A stretch of DNA of 64,000 nt from Desulfobaculum xiamenense (lineage in GTDB: Bacteria > Desulfobacterota > Desulfovibrionia > Desulfovibrionales > Desulfovibrionaceae): the NCBI RefSeq assembly GCF_011927665.1, contig NZ_JAATJA010000001.1, positions 1,593,019 to 1,657,018 of the forward strand, given 5' to 3'. The translations under genes and the position numbers were made by a program. Positions 1-7,600 of this stretch are shown piece by piece (the first letter of the stretch is position 1; the number at the start of each line of letters is the position of its first letter). Under the pieces are notes generated by a model. That model worked only from the letters and a program-made list of their open reading frames with translations. It was not told the DNA's origin and did no database searches.

Positions 1-185
1 AGGCCGGACGCCGCAGCGCGACGTTCGGCCTCGTCGCGTCGTCATCCCGGCCAAGGCGCTGCGCGCCCCGGCCTGCCACCTGTGTGCCGCCGCGTTTCCC
101 TCGCGACCGAAAATCGCTGCGCATATCCATCGCCGCACCCGCAGCGTCTTGCATTTCGCATGCAATGGGTACACACTTCCCCGTC

Positions 186-968
186 ATGTTCTACGATATC
201 CACACCCACGCATTCCATCCCAAGATAGCCGATAAGGTGCTGGCGCAGCTCGAAGGGCACTACGGCCTTCCGCCCGTGGGAACGGGCGTCGTCAGCGACC
301 TGCTGACGCGCATCCGCCGGGCGGGCATCGACCGCGCAGTGGTCCACACCGCCGCGACAACGCCCGATCAGGTCATCCCAGCCAACAACTGGGCCATCGA
401 CCTCGCCACGCGCTACGAGGAAATCATCGCCTTCGGCAGCGTTCACCCGGGCTTCGACCGCTGGGAATGGGCGCTCGATCAGCTGGAGGCCGCAGGCATC
501 CACGGCATCAAGCTCCACCCGGACTTTCAGGGCTACTGGCTGGACGACGCGGCCATGAAGCCCATCTTCGAGGCCATGGCGGGCCGGTTCACGGTCATGA
601 TCCATGTGGGCGACCGTCAGCCCCCGGGCCGCAATCCCTCGGACCCCTACAAGGTGCTGAACCTGCACCGCGAATTCCCGAAGCTGGACATCATCGCCGC
701 GCACATGGGCGGATTCATGCACTGGCAGTGGGTGCTCGACGGGCTTGCCGGTTCCGACGTGTACATCGACACCTCCAGCACCCTGTGCCTCATCGACGAC
801 GCCACGCTCCACGAGATCGTGCGCCGCCACCCGCGCGAGCGCATCCTCTTCGGCAGCGACTACCCGCTCTTCGATCCCGGCGACGAAATGGAGCACCTGA
901 AGACGCGCCTGTCGCTCACCTCGGGCGAGATGGACGAACTGCTCACCAACGCCCACGCCCTGCTCTGA
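186..968 (+). CDS. Amidohydrolase family 2 (TIM-barrel metal-dependent hydrolase)
   Basis: A 260-residue protein with the layout of the amidohydrolase-2 family. The metal-binding HxH is at residues 6-8 (DIHTH), followed by MIHVGD and AAHMGG strands carrying the later His ligands, and a C-terminal GSDYP carrying the Asp. These are the usual ligands of a cytoplasmic, metal-dependent C-N, C-O or decarboxylating hydrolase; the substrate cannot be read from sequence. The open frame extends upstream to 84, but the family starts at the HxH strand, so ATG 186 is the best start. The gene stands alone, with a hairpin just downstream and a convergent transporter gene beyond it. Family assignment is firm, function open. 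Confidence 0.85.
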   Translation: MFYDIHTHAFHPKIADKVLAQLEGHYGLPPVGTGVVSDLLTRIRRAGIDRAVVHTAATTPDQVIPANNWAIDLATRYEEIIAFGSVHPGFDRWEWALDQLEAAGIHGIKLHPDFQGYWLDDAAMKPIFEAMAGRFTVMIHVGDRQPPGRNPSDPYKVLNLHREFPKLDIIAAHMGGFMHWQWVLDGLAGSDVYIDTSSTLCLIDDATLHEIVRRHPRERILFGSDYPLFDPGDEMEHLKTRLSLTSGEMDELLTNAHALL

Positions 969-1003
969 TCCCCGGCCGCCATCCGGCCAGTCCTTTCCGC
1001 CAC

Positions 1004-1040
1004 AAAAAAACGGGCGCGACGGTTTCCCGCCGCGCCCGTT
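1004..1040 (-). terminator. Rho-independent terminator of the AEC transporter gene
   Basis: A perfect 10-bp stem (1009-1018 with 1031-1040) is followed on the minus strand by a run of seven T. It sits just past the minus-strand gene and may also stop the plus-strand amidohydrolase transcript. Confidence 0.85.
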
Positions 1041-1062
1041 AAGGCTTCGCGTTACGCCCGAG

Positions 1063-2022
1063 CTAGCCGACGGCCAGCCCGAATCCGTCGGCCACGAACA
1101 CCGTGGCCGCGAAGATCGGCGCGTAGAGCAGCATGGATATGAAGACCGTGGCCGAGGTCTCGGTCTCGCACGTCCTGTAGACCTGCGACAGGATGCACGC
1201 CGTGGCGGCGGTGGGCATGCCAGCCAGCAGAATGCCCATGAGCAGCATCTTTCCGCTCACCTCGAACAGGATGAGGAACGCAGCGGCAAGGATGGGCTGG
1301 ATGATGATCTTCACGATGTTCACGGACAACACGTGACGCACCTTGAGTTCCATCTCCATACGGGCCACCAGCATGCCCACGGCGAACAGCGCGCAGGGAA
1401 TGGAGGCCATGCCGAAGTTACGCATGGCGCTGGCCAAAAATTCCGGAATGGTCCACCCCGTCAGCGAAAAGCCGACACCCGCGAAGGCGGACAGGATGAC
1501 TGGCGTACGAACCATGGACATGAACACGCGACCGGCCATGGCCTTGAGCGAGGCGCTGCCATGAGAGCGGTCGTACTCGAACTCCGCCACCACGAGCATG
1601 ATGATCAGCGTGGGCACCAGCACGGCCAGCGTGGAAGCCACGTAGGCCTGCTTGCTGCCGTGGAACAGGGACAGCATGATCGGAAAGCCGAGATAGCCGC
1701 AGTTCGGATAGCTGGCCGAGGTGGACCGCAGGCAACTCTCGGTGTGATGCGCCTTGAACAGCATGCTCGAAATGACGAACATGATCACGTACGAGGCAAT
1801 CATGGCCAGCGTGAAGCCAGCGATGAACCTACCCTGAAAGATTTCCGCGATGGGCGTGGTGGCCAGCGAGACGAAGATCAGCGCGGGGAAGCTGAAGTAA
1901 TACACAAAATCGTTAAGGGCCGAAGCGGCACCGGCGGCGAGGATGTTCCGTCTCCGGGCGAACCAGCCCGCAAGGACCATGAGAAACAACGGCACCAGAG
2001 AGGAAACAACAATCATAAACAT
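1063..2022 (-). CDS. AEC-family (auxin efflux carrier-like) transporter
   Basis: A 319-residue integral membrane protein with about ten hydrophobic segments, two halves separated by a polar loop near the middle, and the N-terminal 'LVPLFLMVLAGW' segment typical of AEC transporters. Bacterial members move carboxylates or amino acids such as malate across the inner membrane; the substrate here is not evident. A GGAG ribosome site lies about 8 bases before ATG 2022. It ends at a strong terminator shared with the convergent amidohydrolase gene. It is followed upstream by about 300 bases that separate it from the receiver genes, so it is probably monocistronic. Confidence 0.88.
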   Translation of the reverse strand: MFMIVVSSLVPLFLMVLAGWFARRRNILAAGAASALNDFVYYFSFPALIFVSLATTPIAEIFQGRFIAGFTLAMIASYVIMFVISSMLFKAHHTESCLRSTSASYPNCGYLGFPIMLSLFHGSKQAYVASTLAVLVPTLIIMLVVAEFEYDRSHGSASLKAMAGRVFMSMVRTPVILSAFAGVGFSLTGWTIPEFLASAMRNFGMASIPCALFAVGMLVARMEMELKVRHVLSVNIVKIIIQPILAAAFLILFEVSGKMLLMGILLAGMPTAATACILSQVYRTCETETSATVFISMLLYAPIFAATVFVADGFGLAVG

Positions 2023-2263
2023 CTAGGGACTCCACGGGACGCCATCTGCGCCCCTTCCCGCACTGCGGGTTTCGAAAAAATTCGGCCCGGTCGACACATA
2101 CCGACCGGGACCACTCGCGGAAGCGCTTCGCGCTCCGCACACATCGTCATTCATGCGCACGCTCACACCCGTGCGCGGGAGACGCCGCCCCACGGCGGCG
2201 GATGGCACTCCCATCCCATCGAAACGGCTTGGTTCACCAACACGGCTCGTCTCCAAAAGGAGA
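2023..2263. other. Gene-free stretch
   Basis: Between the AEC gene and the receiver gene. Short open frames here have no ribosome site or protein-like composition. Apart from the hairpin at 2264-2289 I see nothing recognisable; it should hold the AEC promoter. Confidence 0.5.
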
Positions 2264-2289
2264 AAGGGAGACCGAAATCGGCCTCCCTT
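2264..2289 (-). terminator. Probable terminator of the degenerate receiver gene
   Basis: An 11-position stem with one mismatch (AAGGGAGaCCG with CGGcCTCCCTT, loop AAAT), followed on the minus strand by a pyrimidine-rich, T-rich stretch. It lies about 30 bases past the stop of the minus-strand gene. Confidence 0.6.
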
Positions 2290-2316
2290 GTCTCGAAATA
2301 CACAAAAGTTCAGGAC

Positions 2317-2658
2317 TCAGGCACAAAGTGCATCGTCGCCACGGGTAAGGGCCCGGGCGAGTCTCGTGACGATGACCTCGGATTCCGCGCCGGGCATGGA
2401 ACCCTTTCCAGCTCCCTGCCCTGCCACTACGAGGACCTGCATCCAAGGCTGCATGCGGGTAAGGGCCCGCTGGATGCCAGCGCCCTCTCCGGCCGCGTCC
2501 TGCACGTCGATCACGGCGGCGTCGTAGCGCATCATGCGTGCAAACATGACGGCCTCACGCGCGCCAGCGGCGCAGTCCGCATCGATCCGCCTTGCGGCGA
2601 GCCGTTCGGCCAGGGGGAAACGCAGTTTCCGTTCGTCTTCCACCACGAGAATGCGCAT
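2317..2658 (-). CDS. Degenerate stand-alone receiver-domain protein
   Basis: A 113-residue single receiver domain. The acidic pair near the N-terminus (VVEDE) and the phospho-acceptor position (Asp51 in AVID) are kept. The usual 'MPGMDG' loop is replaced by QDAAGEG, and neither the conserved Thr/Ser nor the Lys-Pro switch can be found. It resembles the protein at 3333-3698 more than it resembles the canonical receivers nearby (compare ARMMRYD with ARMIRYD), so the two look like diverged duplicates. A good AGGAGAG ribosome site precedes ATG 2658. A 16-bp palindrome lies 43 bases upstream. Probable role: modulating or sequestering partner in the neighbouring signalling system (inference). Confidence 0.7.
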   Translation of the reverse strand: MRILVVEDERKLRFPLAERLAARRIDADCAAGAREAVMFARMMRYDAAVIDVQDAAGEGAGIQRALTRMQPWMQVLVVAGQGAGKGSMPGAESEVIVTRLARALTRGDDALCA

Positions 2659-2700
2659 GCCTTTCTCTCCTGCACAGGGGGGTCACGCACCAAATACTGA

Positions 2701-2716
2701 TTGATTGTTCAATCAA
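2701..2716. promoter_or_regulatory. 16-bp palindrome, candidate operator
   Basis: TTGATTGTTCAATCAA is a perfect inverted repeat with 7-bp arms and a 2-base centre. It lies 43-58 bases upstream of the degenerate receiver gene at 2317-2658, where a promoter is expected. It has no T-run and the centre is too short for a good hairpin, so a dimer-binding site is more likely than a terminator. Confidence 0.5.
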
Positions 2717-2767
2717 ACCTCGGTGCGGAGAGGACCGTCTAGCACCGGACAATCTGGCTGTCCAGAA

Positions 2768-2850
2768 AAAAAACGTACCATGTGCGAATGTTGCGCCCAC
2801 CATGGTACAGGGCGCAAAGGGGCGGACCGCGCCACGCCCGGTCCGCCCCT
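2768..2850 (-). terminator. Double-hairpin terminator of the receiver gene
   Basis: Two inverted repeats follow the minus-strand receiver gene. The first is an 11-bp stem (2818-2828 with 2840-2850). The second is an 8-bp stem (2775-2782 with 2801-2808) followed on the minus strand by G and then a run of eight T. Confidence 0.75.
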
Positions 2851-2870
2851 CACCGAAAATCGAAATATCA

Positions 2871-3299
2871 CTAGATGTGACGAGCCAGAATGTCCTTGAT
2901 CTTCTGCTCGTTGTGCTCTTCCTCAAGGATGAGCCTGCGGGCCTGCGCCAGCGATATCTTGGAGAGCAGCAGGTCGATGTCCACGGGCTTGAGCACGAAA
3001 TCGAGAGCGCCGAGCTTCATGGCCTCCACGCCGAGTTCGATGGTGGCATGGCCGGAGAGGATGACGATCTGGACCTCGTCGTTGAGTTCCTTGATACGCC
3101 TTAGTGTCTCGATGCCGTCCATGCCCGGCATACGCAGGTCGAGGACCACGACGTCGAACACCTTGTGCTCGATTCTGTCGATGGCGTCGCCACCGCTGGT
3201 TACCGCCGTGACCGTGAGTCCGCGCAGTTGCATGCGCTCGGCCAGCGTGGTCACGAACTCCACATTGTCGTCGACGAGAAGGACTCTAGGCTGGGTCAT
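2871..3299 (-). CDS. Stand-alone response regulator receiver protein
   Basis: A 142-residue canonical CheY-like receiver: acidic pair Asp10-Asp11, phospho-acceptor Asp54 in VVLDLRMPGMDG, Ser in ILSGHAT, and Lys in LKPVD. After the domain there is only a short charged helix (about residues 118-142, EEEHNEQKIKDIL), so there is no DNA-binding output. It is closely similar along its whole length, including the tail, to the receiver at 4333-4764, and the two are evidently paralogues. It would act as a phosphate shuttle or through protein contacts. Its gene ends at a double-hairpin terminator and follows a degenerate receiver gene (3333-3698), with a 33-base gap. Confidence 0.88.
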   Translation of the reverse strand: MTQPRVLLVDDNVEFVTTLAERMQLRGLTVTAVTSGGDAIDRIEHKVFDVVVLDLRMPGMDGIETLRRIKELNDEVQIVILSGHATIELGVEAMKLGALDFVLKPVDIDLLLSKISLAQARRLILEEEHNEQKIKDILARHI

Positions 3300-3332
3300 G
3301 TGGCACTCCGGACGATTCGTGGTTCCTCCCGG

Positions 3333-3698
3333 CTAGGCCGGAATCGCCGCCGGAAAGGCGGCCTGATCTTCCAACGCGGCCCCGATCAGCGACAGCAACC
3401 TGTAGGCACGCGGGGCAAGACACTCGCACTCCGGGATCTCATGCCCGCCGCAACGCGCCTCGCCAAGCGAGATCACGCACAGCGTGGGCTGCAGGCCCCG
3501 CAGTCCCTTGACCATATCCGCCCGCCTGACACTTGGCATGTCCCCCGCGATAAGCGCCACGTCGTAGCGGATCATGCGGGCAAGGGTGAGCGCCTGCCGG
3601 GGATCTGCGGCCCCATCGACATGCACCCCCAACCGGGTCAGACGTTCGGCGAAGTCGGCGGCCAACGCCGCGTCTTCACCAACAACGAGCAGTCGCAT
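3333..3698 (-). CDS. Pseudo-receiver protein lacking the phospho-acceptor
   Basis: A 121-residue receiver-like fold. The phospho-acceptor Asp is replaced by Ala (residue 51, VALIAGDMPS), the N-terminal acidic pair is reduced to one 'GED', and the Lys-Pro switch is absent. It aligns without gaps at its N-terminal half to the protein at 2317-2658. The C-terminal part carries a Cys-rich stretch (RCGGHEIPECEC). It sits directly upstream of, and is probably cotranscribed with, the canonical receiver at 2871-3299, repeating a degenerate-plus-canonical pairing. It cannot be phosphorylated in the usual way; a protein-binding or antagonist role is inferred. Confidence 0.68.
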   Translation of the reverse strand: MRLLVVGEDAALAADFAERLTRLGVHVDGAADPRQALTLARMIRYDVALIAGDMPSVRRADMVKGLRGLQPTLCVISLGEARCGGHEIPECECLAPRAYRLLSLIGAALEDQAAFPAAIPA

Positions 3699-3730
3699 CT
3701 ATTCTAGTCTCCCTTCGCTTCAACGGAAAG

Positions 3731-3746
3731 AGCAAAAAGCGTCTCA
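3731..3746 (-). promoter_or_regulatory. Weak sigma-54-like promoter candidate
   Basis: Minus strand TGAGACGCTTTTTGCT matches the sigma-54 consensus well at the -12 side (TTGCT), with correct spacing. The -24 GG is GA, which usually cripples such promoters. It ends about 33 bases before the pseudo-receiver start at 3698. Confidence 0.25.
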
Positions 3747-3819
3747 TGCGCACTGCATGCCCCGCCGCGAACCGGCGGACGGCATGCAACCCCTTACCCA
3801 TGAGGTCGCAAGCATCACA

Positions 3820-3849
3820 ACGCACCAATGGTACGAAGTCATGGTGCGT
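3820..3849. repeat. Inverted repeat, possible upstream activator site
   Basis: Perfect 8-bp arms ACGCACCA (3820-3827) and TGGTGCGT (3842-3849) with a 14-base spacer. It lies about 120 bases upstream of the pseudo-receiver gene and about 75 bases upstream of the sigma-54-like element, the distance expected for an enhancer site. Confidence 0.35.
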
Positions 3850-4118
3850 AGCATACCACATCCGTCGCGTCCATGGGGGGCGGCGAAACATGTGAGCTTG
3901 TGCGGAATTTCGCATGAAACGTTGTTCATCCGGACAGACGCGGACACTGCGTGGAGCGCCCCCGCCGAAAGATCGGCCGCTCGGCCGGATCGACGAAATC
4001 GCCCGTCACGCCGACGCATGCGGTGATGAAGGGATAAGAGAGGGACGTGATGAATGAAAACAAGCCCTGCGAAAACGGGCCAGAGAGGCGGCCAATCCCG
4101 ACGGCGATGAAAAGTGAT

Positions 4119-4160
4119 TTCCGGAGGGCCGTCGCGCACCACCGCTTCGGCCCTCCGGAA
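4119..4160. terminator. Hairpin downstream of the SulP signalling operon
   Basis: A perfect 12-bp stem (4119-4130 with 4149-4160) with an 18-base loop, flanked on both sides by T-rich sequence. It lies about 170 bases past the stop of the last operon gene (4333). A terminator role is likely but not certain. Confidence 0.5.
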
Positions 4161-4332
4161 TTCTCCCTTGTTGTCACGCCCGTCGAGAGGAGGTGATGAA
4201 ATGACGGACGCAGTCTTCCTTCTTGATGGTCAGGGAGAGTCCCCGGTGATGCGGTGCCCTTGCAGCGCCGGGAAATTCGCGCACAACCGCGGCCACCGCC
4301 TGGCCACGCGTGCGTATGTCTGCCCGCTCGCC

Positions 4333-4764
4333 CTACCAGGCGGAACGGGAAAGGATATCGTTGATTTTCTCGTTGTTGTGGGCCTCTTCGAGGACCATGC
4401 GCTTGGCCTGCGCCACACGGATCTTCTCCACGAGGGTCGCCAGATCCACGGGCTTCTCCATGAAGTCGAGCGCTCCGAGCTTCATGGCCTCGACGGTGAG
4501 CTGCACCGTGGCGTGACCGGAAAGCAGGATGATCTGCAACTCGTCGTTCATTTCCTTGAGGCGCTTCAAGGTCTCGATGCCGTCCATGCCGGGCATCTGA
4601 AGATCAAGCACCACGGCGTCGTAACGGCGGGCTTCGGCTGCGGCGAGGGCCTGACCGCCATCGAACACGGCGGCGGCATTCATGCCTCTGGCCTGCATGC
4701 GCTCGGCCAGGGTCTCGACGAAGTCCTTGTTGTCGTCAACAAGCAGAACGTTCACATCGGCCAT
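4333..4764 (-). CDS. Stand-alone response regulator receiver protein
   Basis: A 143-residue canonical receiver: acidic pair Asp10-Asp11, Asp54 in VVLDLQMPGMDG, Ser in LLSGHAT, Lys in EKPVD, then a short charged C-terminal helix. It is a full-length paralogue of the receiver at 2871-3299. The frame is open further upstream, but AAGGAGA just before ATG 4764 fixes the start. It is the last gene of the apparent seven-gene operon that begins at 11553, 46 bases after the degenerate-kinase gene. With no output domain, it may be the terminal receiver of a phosphorelay (inference). Confidence 0.88.
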   Translation of the reverse strand: MADVNVLLVDDNKDFVETLAERMQARGMNAAAVFDGGQALAAAEARRYDAVVLDLQMPGMDGIETLKRLKEMNDELQIILLSGHATVQLTVEAMKLGALDFMEKPVDLATLVEKIRVAQAKRMVLEEAHNNEKINDILSRSAW

Positions 4765-4810
4765 TGTCACACTCTCCTTACGTTTCGCTTCCGCACGCGA
4801 TGCCGTGGCA

Positions 4811-5437
4811 TCACGCCCCGATCGAAAGCCGCAGTTCCAGTCCAACTTCGGGGCCAGTCACAAGTTCCGCATTCAACATTTCAAGCAGCGGAGCGACATC
4901 AGGCACTTCCTGCGGGACCGTCCCCGCAAAGCCGATGCGCGCGCCACGTCCGACGGCGGCAACGGACACCCGAAGTGTCGCGCCGCTCCCGGCAACGGCC
5001 GTCGCCGCGTCAAGACACGCAAACAGCGTCTGCAACAGCGCAAAGGAGCTGGTGCTCAGCTCCACCCCACTCGTCGCGTCCACATCCACGGTGACACCAC
5101 GCTGGGCAGCCAGCCGTGCGAAAAGGCCCACGGCGAGCTGCACATGCGCGTCGACATTCACCTCACACAGGAGGGTATCCACGCTGTGCGCAAAGGAATT
5201 GAGCCGCTTCACGGCCTCGTCGGCCTCGACGGTTCGCTGCTGGATGTCGGCGGCGAGCCCGGCCAACCGCGCGGGATCGACCTCCCGTCCGCGCGCCGAC
5301 ATGGCGAGCAAATCGGACAGCAGCCCGGCCTTCTCACGAATCGTCGCCAGATGATTCTTGAACTCGTGGGACGCGCTGGCAACCACCCTACCGAAGCAGG
5401 CCAGCCCGGTGTCAGAGCAACGATTCTCAGCAGACAT
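4811..5437 (-). CDS. Degenerate histidine kinase, possible ChpT-like phosphotransferase
   Basis: A 208-residue soluble protein. Residues 15-60 match a kinase dimerisation helix with a good H-box (SHEFKNHLATI, His24). The following domain has the length of an ATPase domain but has lost its boxes: the N-box Asn is gone (FACLDAATAVA) and the G-boxes are AGTVPQEVP. There is no sensor or membrane segment. An H-box on a degenerate ATPase fold is the architecture of histidine phosphotransferases such as ChpT, which pass phosphate between receivers. The gene overlaps the upstream receiver gene by 11 bases and precedes another receiver, as expected for a relay. Pseudokinase is the alternative. Confidence 0.65.
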   Translation of the reverse strand: MSAENRCSDTGLACFGRVVASASHEFKNHLATIREKAGLLSDLLAMSARGREVDPARLAGLAADIQQRTVEADEAVKRLNSFAHSVDTLLCEVNVDAHVQLAVGLFARLAAQRGVTVDVDATSGVELSTSSFALLQTLFACLDAATAVAGSGATLRVSVAAVGRGARIGFAGTVPQEVPDVAPLLEMLNAELVTGPEVGLELRLSIGA

Positions 5438-5807
5438 CGCCTTCCACCTCCCGGCCGTCCAGGGCGGCCTGAATGCTTTCGAGCAGGACGCTCAGGCGCA
5501 CGGGCTTCATGAGATACGCGCTGGCCCCGGCCTCGCGCCCGGCCACGCAGTCGTCGTGCGAACCGTGCCCGGTCAGGAAGATAAAACGCATCTGCGGATG
5601 CTCGCCGGAAATGACCTTCATGATATCGAGTCCGCTCATACCGGGCATTCTCATGTCCACCACGGCCAGATCGTAAATGTTTTCTCGGGACAGCCGAAGC
5701 GCCTCCTCACCGGACAGGGCATAGTCGGCGTCGATGCCCCGAAGTTCGAGGCGTTCGGCCAGTGTTTCCACCAGCTCGGCTTCGTCGTCAACAAGCAGTA
5801 TCCGCAC
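5427..5807 (-). CDS. Stand-alone response regulator receiver protein
   Basis: A 126-residue receiver with acidic pair Asp7-Asp8, phospho-acceptor Asp51 (AVVDMRMPGMSG), Thr in FLTGHGS and Lys in LMKPV; no output domain. It lies 11 bases after the dCache sensor kinase gene and overlaps the degenerate-kinase gene that follows, so the three are surely cotranscribed and probably translationally coupled. The most natural role is direct phosphate acceptor from the kinase at 5819-7525. Confidence 0.88.
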   Translation of the reverse strand: MRILLVDDEAELVETLAERLELRGIDADYALSGEEALRLSRENIYDLAVVDMRMPGMSGLDIMKVISGEHPQMRFIFLTGHGSHDDCVAGREAGASAYLMKPVRLSVLLESIQAALDGREVEGDVC

Positions 5808-5818
5808 CTTGTCCTCCC

Positions 5819-7525
5819 TTACTTTTTCACCGGGAACACGATGGTGAAGGCAGTGCCCTCGCCCTCCGCGCTATCCACATGCATTTCCGCACCGAGCTTC
5901 TGAACGAGTCCGTAGGTGATGGACAGGCCAAGGCCCGTCCCCTTGTCCCCCTTGGTGGAGAAGAAGGGGTCGAAGATGCGCTTCATGTGCTCGGAATTGA
6001 TGCCGCAGCCGTTGTCGGCGATGCGCACCGCCATGTGCGCCTCGTCCACGCTGGTGACCTCTATGTCCACTCTGCCGCCATCATCCACCGCCGCGAAGGC
6101 GTTGTTGATGATGTTCAGGAATATCTGCTGCAACTGCCCCCGATCGCTATCGATGGGCTTCACCTCGGGAGCGGTCCGCACGTCCACGGAAATGTTGCGG
6201 TACTGCGCCTCCTTTTCGAGGAAGCCCAGCACTTCGCGAATGATGGGTTCGAGATCCACGGTTTCGAGGCGCACGTCGATGTGCCGGGCAAAGCCGAGCA
6301 GCCTGTGCGTAATGGTGCCGCAGCGCTCCACGGACCCGAGGACGGCGTCGGCCAGTCCCACGAGGCGCTCGCGGTTGGCGGGCGTCAGATCGGGAAATGT
6401 CAGCAAATCCTTCATCAGTCCGGCCTTCTGGCTGATGACGGCAAGCGGGTTGTTTATCTCATGTGCGACGCCTGCGGCAAGGCGTCCGATGGACGCGAGC
6501 TTGTTGGCGTGTTCGGCGCGGTGCATGGCCACGGTGCGGCGCTGGTCCGCCTCCTGCACGCGGCGGACAAGGGTTGTCGCCACGCCGAGGACGACGATGA
6601 CGATGATGGTGATGCTCAAGGCCGAAAAGCCGAACATCTGCACGCGCACGGCCCACCACGGATTCATGGCCATGCGGCTCTCGTTGACCAGCGAAAGGAT
6701 GAAGGGCGAGCCTTTGATGTAGGCGTAGCCCATGAGCATGGGCGTGCCGTCCTCGGACTGGACCTGCACCACCTGCGTGGTCTCGGAATACGGGGGAACG
6801 GGATAGTGCGCCTGTTCGAGCACCGAACCGGAGCGCCGCGACGGCGTCTGGAGGAAGCCGTCGGAATTCATGATGAACACGTCGCCGCCGGGGCCAATAT
6901 TGAGGGCCAGCAGCAGATCGTTGAAGCGCTGCGTGTCGAGCGTGGCACGCAGCACGTAGAAATCACCATTGGGCTGATCGTGGCGCACCGCCACGACCAT
7001 GTGCGGAATGTCGCGGAATCCGCGAAAGACGGGGCTGATGTAGACACCACGGGCCAGCACCTGCCGGAACCAGTCCTGCCCGGAATAGTCGAGCCCCACA
7101 AGCTTGTGCGGACCGGCGTAGGCCTTCTGGATGCCGTCGGAACCGACGAAGCCGATGTCGGTGAAGCCGCCGAAGGTGGCCTTGAGGTCGCCGAGCACGG
7201 TGCCCAGACGCTCGCTATCGGCAAGCTCACCTCGAGAAAGATGGCGCACGGCGAATTCGAGGGCGGAGCGTCGCTCCTCCAGAAACGCCGCCACGGAACG
7301 GCGGCTGTTGGAGACGAGGCGCATGATGCGGTGCGAGTTCTCGGCCTTGGCCATGCTGCGGCTGATGCTGTAGTCCGTGAAGGACATGACCACCAACGGC
7401 AAAATGGAGACCACAAGCATGATCCCCACCACCATGGCCCACAGCCGTCGGTAGTTGAGAATGCCCTGATCGTCCGAGCCGCTGACCCAGAAATCCGGCT
7501 GCAATCGCTTGATCAACCTCAGCAT
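5819..7525 (-). CDS. dCache-type membrane sensor histidine kinase
   Basis: A 568-residue kinase. A membrane segment at about 29-49 is followed by a periplasmic dCache-like sensor (about 55-290, with DWF and PVFRG strands) and a second membrane segment at 297-320. There is then a dimerisation domain with His355 (AAGVAHEINNPL) and an ATPase domain with N-box (NIINNAFAAV), G1 (DNGCGI) and G2 (GTGLGLS). It autophosphorylates in response to an extracellular signal; a small-molecule ligand is typical for dCache but unidentified. It lies 75 bases after the kinase-like/BON/receiver gene and 11 bases before a receiver gene, its likely partner. All catalytic motifs are present. Confidence 0.92.
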   Translation of the reverse strand: MLRLIKRLQPDFWVSGSDDQGILNYRRLWAMVVGIMLVVSILPLVVMSFTDYSISRSMAKAENSHRIMRLVSNSRRSVAAFLEERRSALEFAVRHLSRGELADSERLGTVLGDLKATFGGFTDIGFVGSDGIQKAYAGPHKLVGLDYSGQDWFRQVLARGVYISPVFRGFRDIPHMVVAVRHDQPNGDFYVLRATLDTQRFNDLLLALNIGPGGDVFIMNSDGFLQTPSRRSGSVLEQAHYPVPPYSETTQVVQVQSEDGTPMLMGYAYIKGSPFILSLVNESRMAMNPWWAVRVQMFGFSALSITIIVIVVLGVATTLVRRVQEADQRRTVAMHRAEHANKLASIGRLAAGVAHEINNPLAVISQKAGLMKDLLTFPDLTPANRERLVGLADAVLGSVERCGTITHRLLGFARHIDVRLETVDLEPIIREVLGFLEKEAQYRNISVDVRTAPEVKPIDSDRGQLQQIFLNIINNAFAAVDDGGRVDIEVTSVDEAHMAVRIADNGCGINSEHMKRIFDPFFSTKGDKGTGLGLSITYGLVQKLGAEMHVDSAEGEGTAFTIVFPVKK

Positions 7526-7600
7526 TCGCTACACTCCCGCTTTCCCGCATCGGCGGAAGAGGCTCGCGGCCCCTTCCGCCGGATATTCGCCCGATATTCG

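Larger units (their letters stand above)
3699..4332. other. Gene-free stretch with inverted repeats
   Basis: No convincing coding frame. It holds a weak sigma-54-like element (3731-3746), an 8-bp inverted repeat (3820-3849) and a 12-bp inverted repeat (4119-4160). A near-perfect Shine-Dalgarno (AGGAGGTGAT) also lies before an ATG at 4201 that opens a frame antisense to the next receiver gene. Confidence 0.5.
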
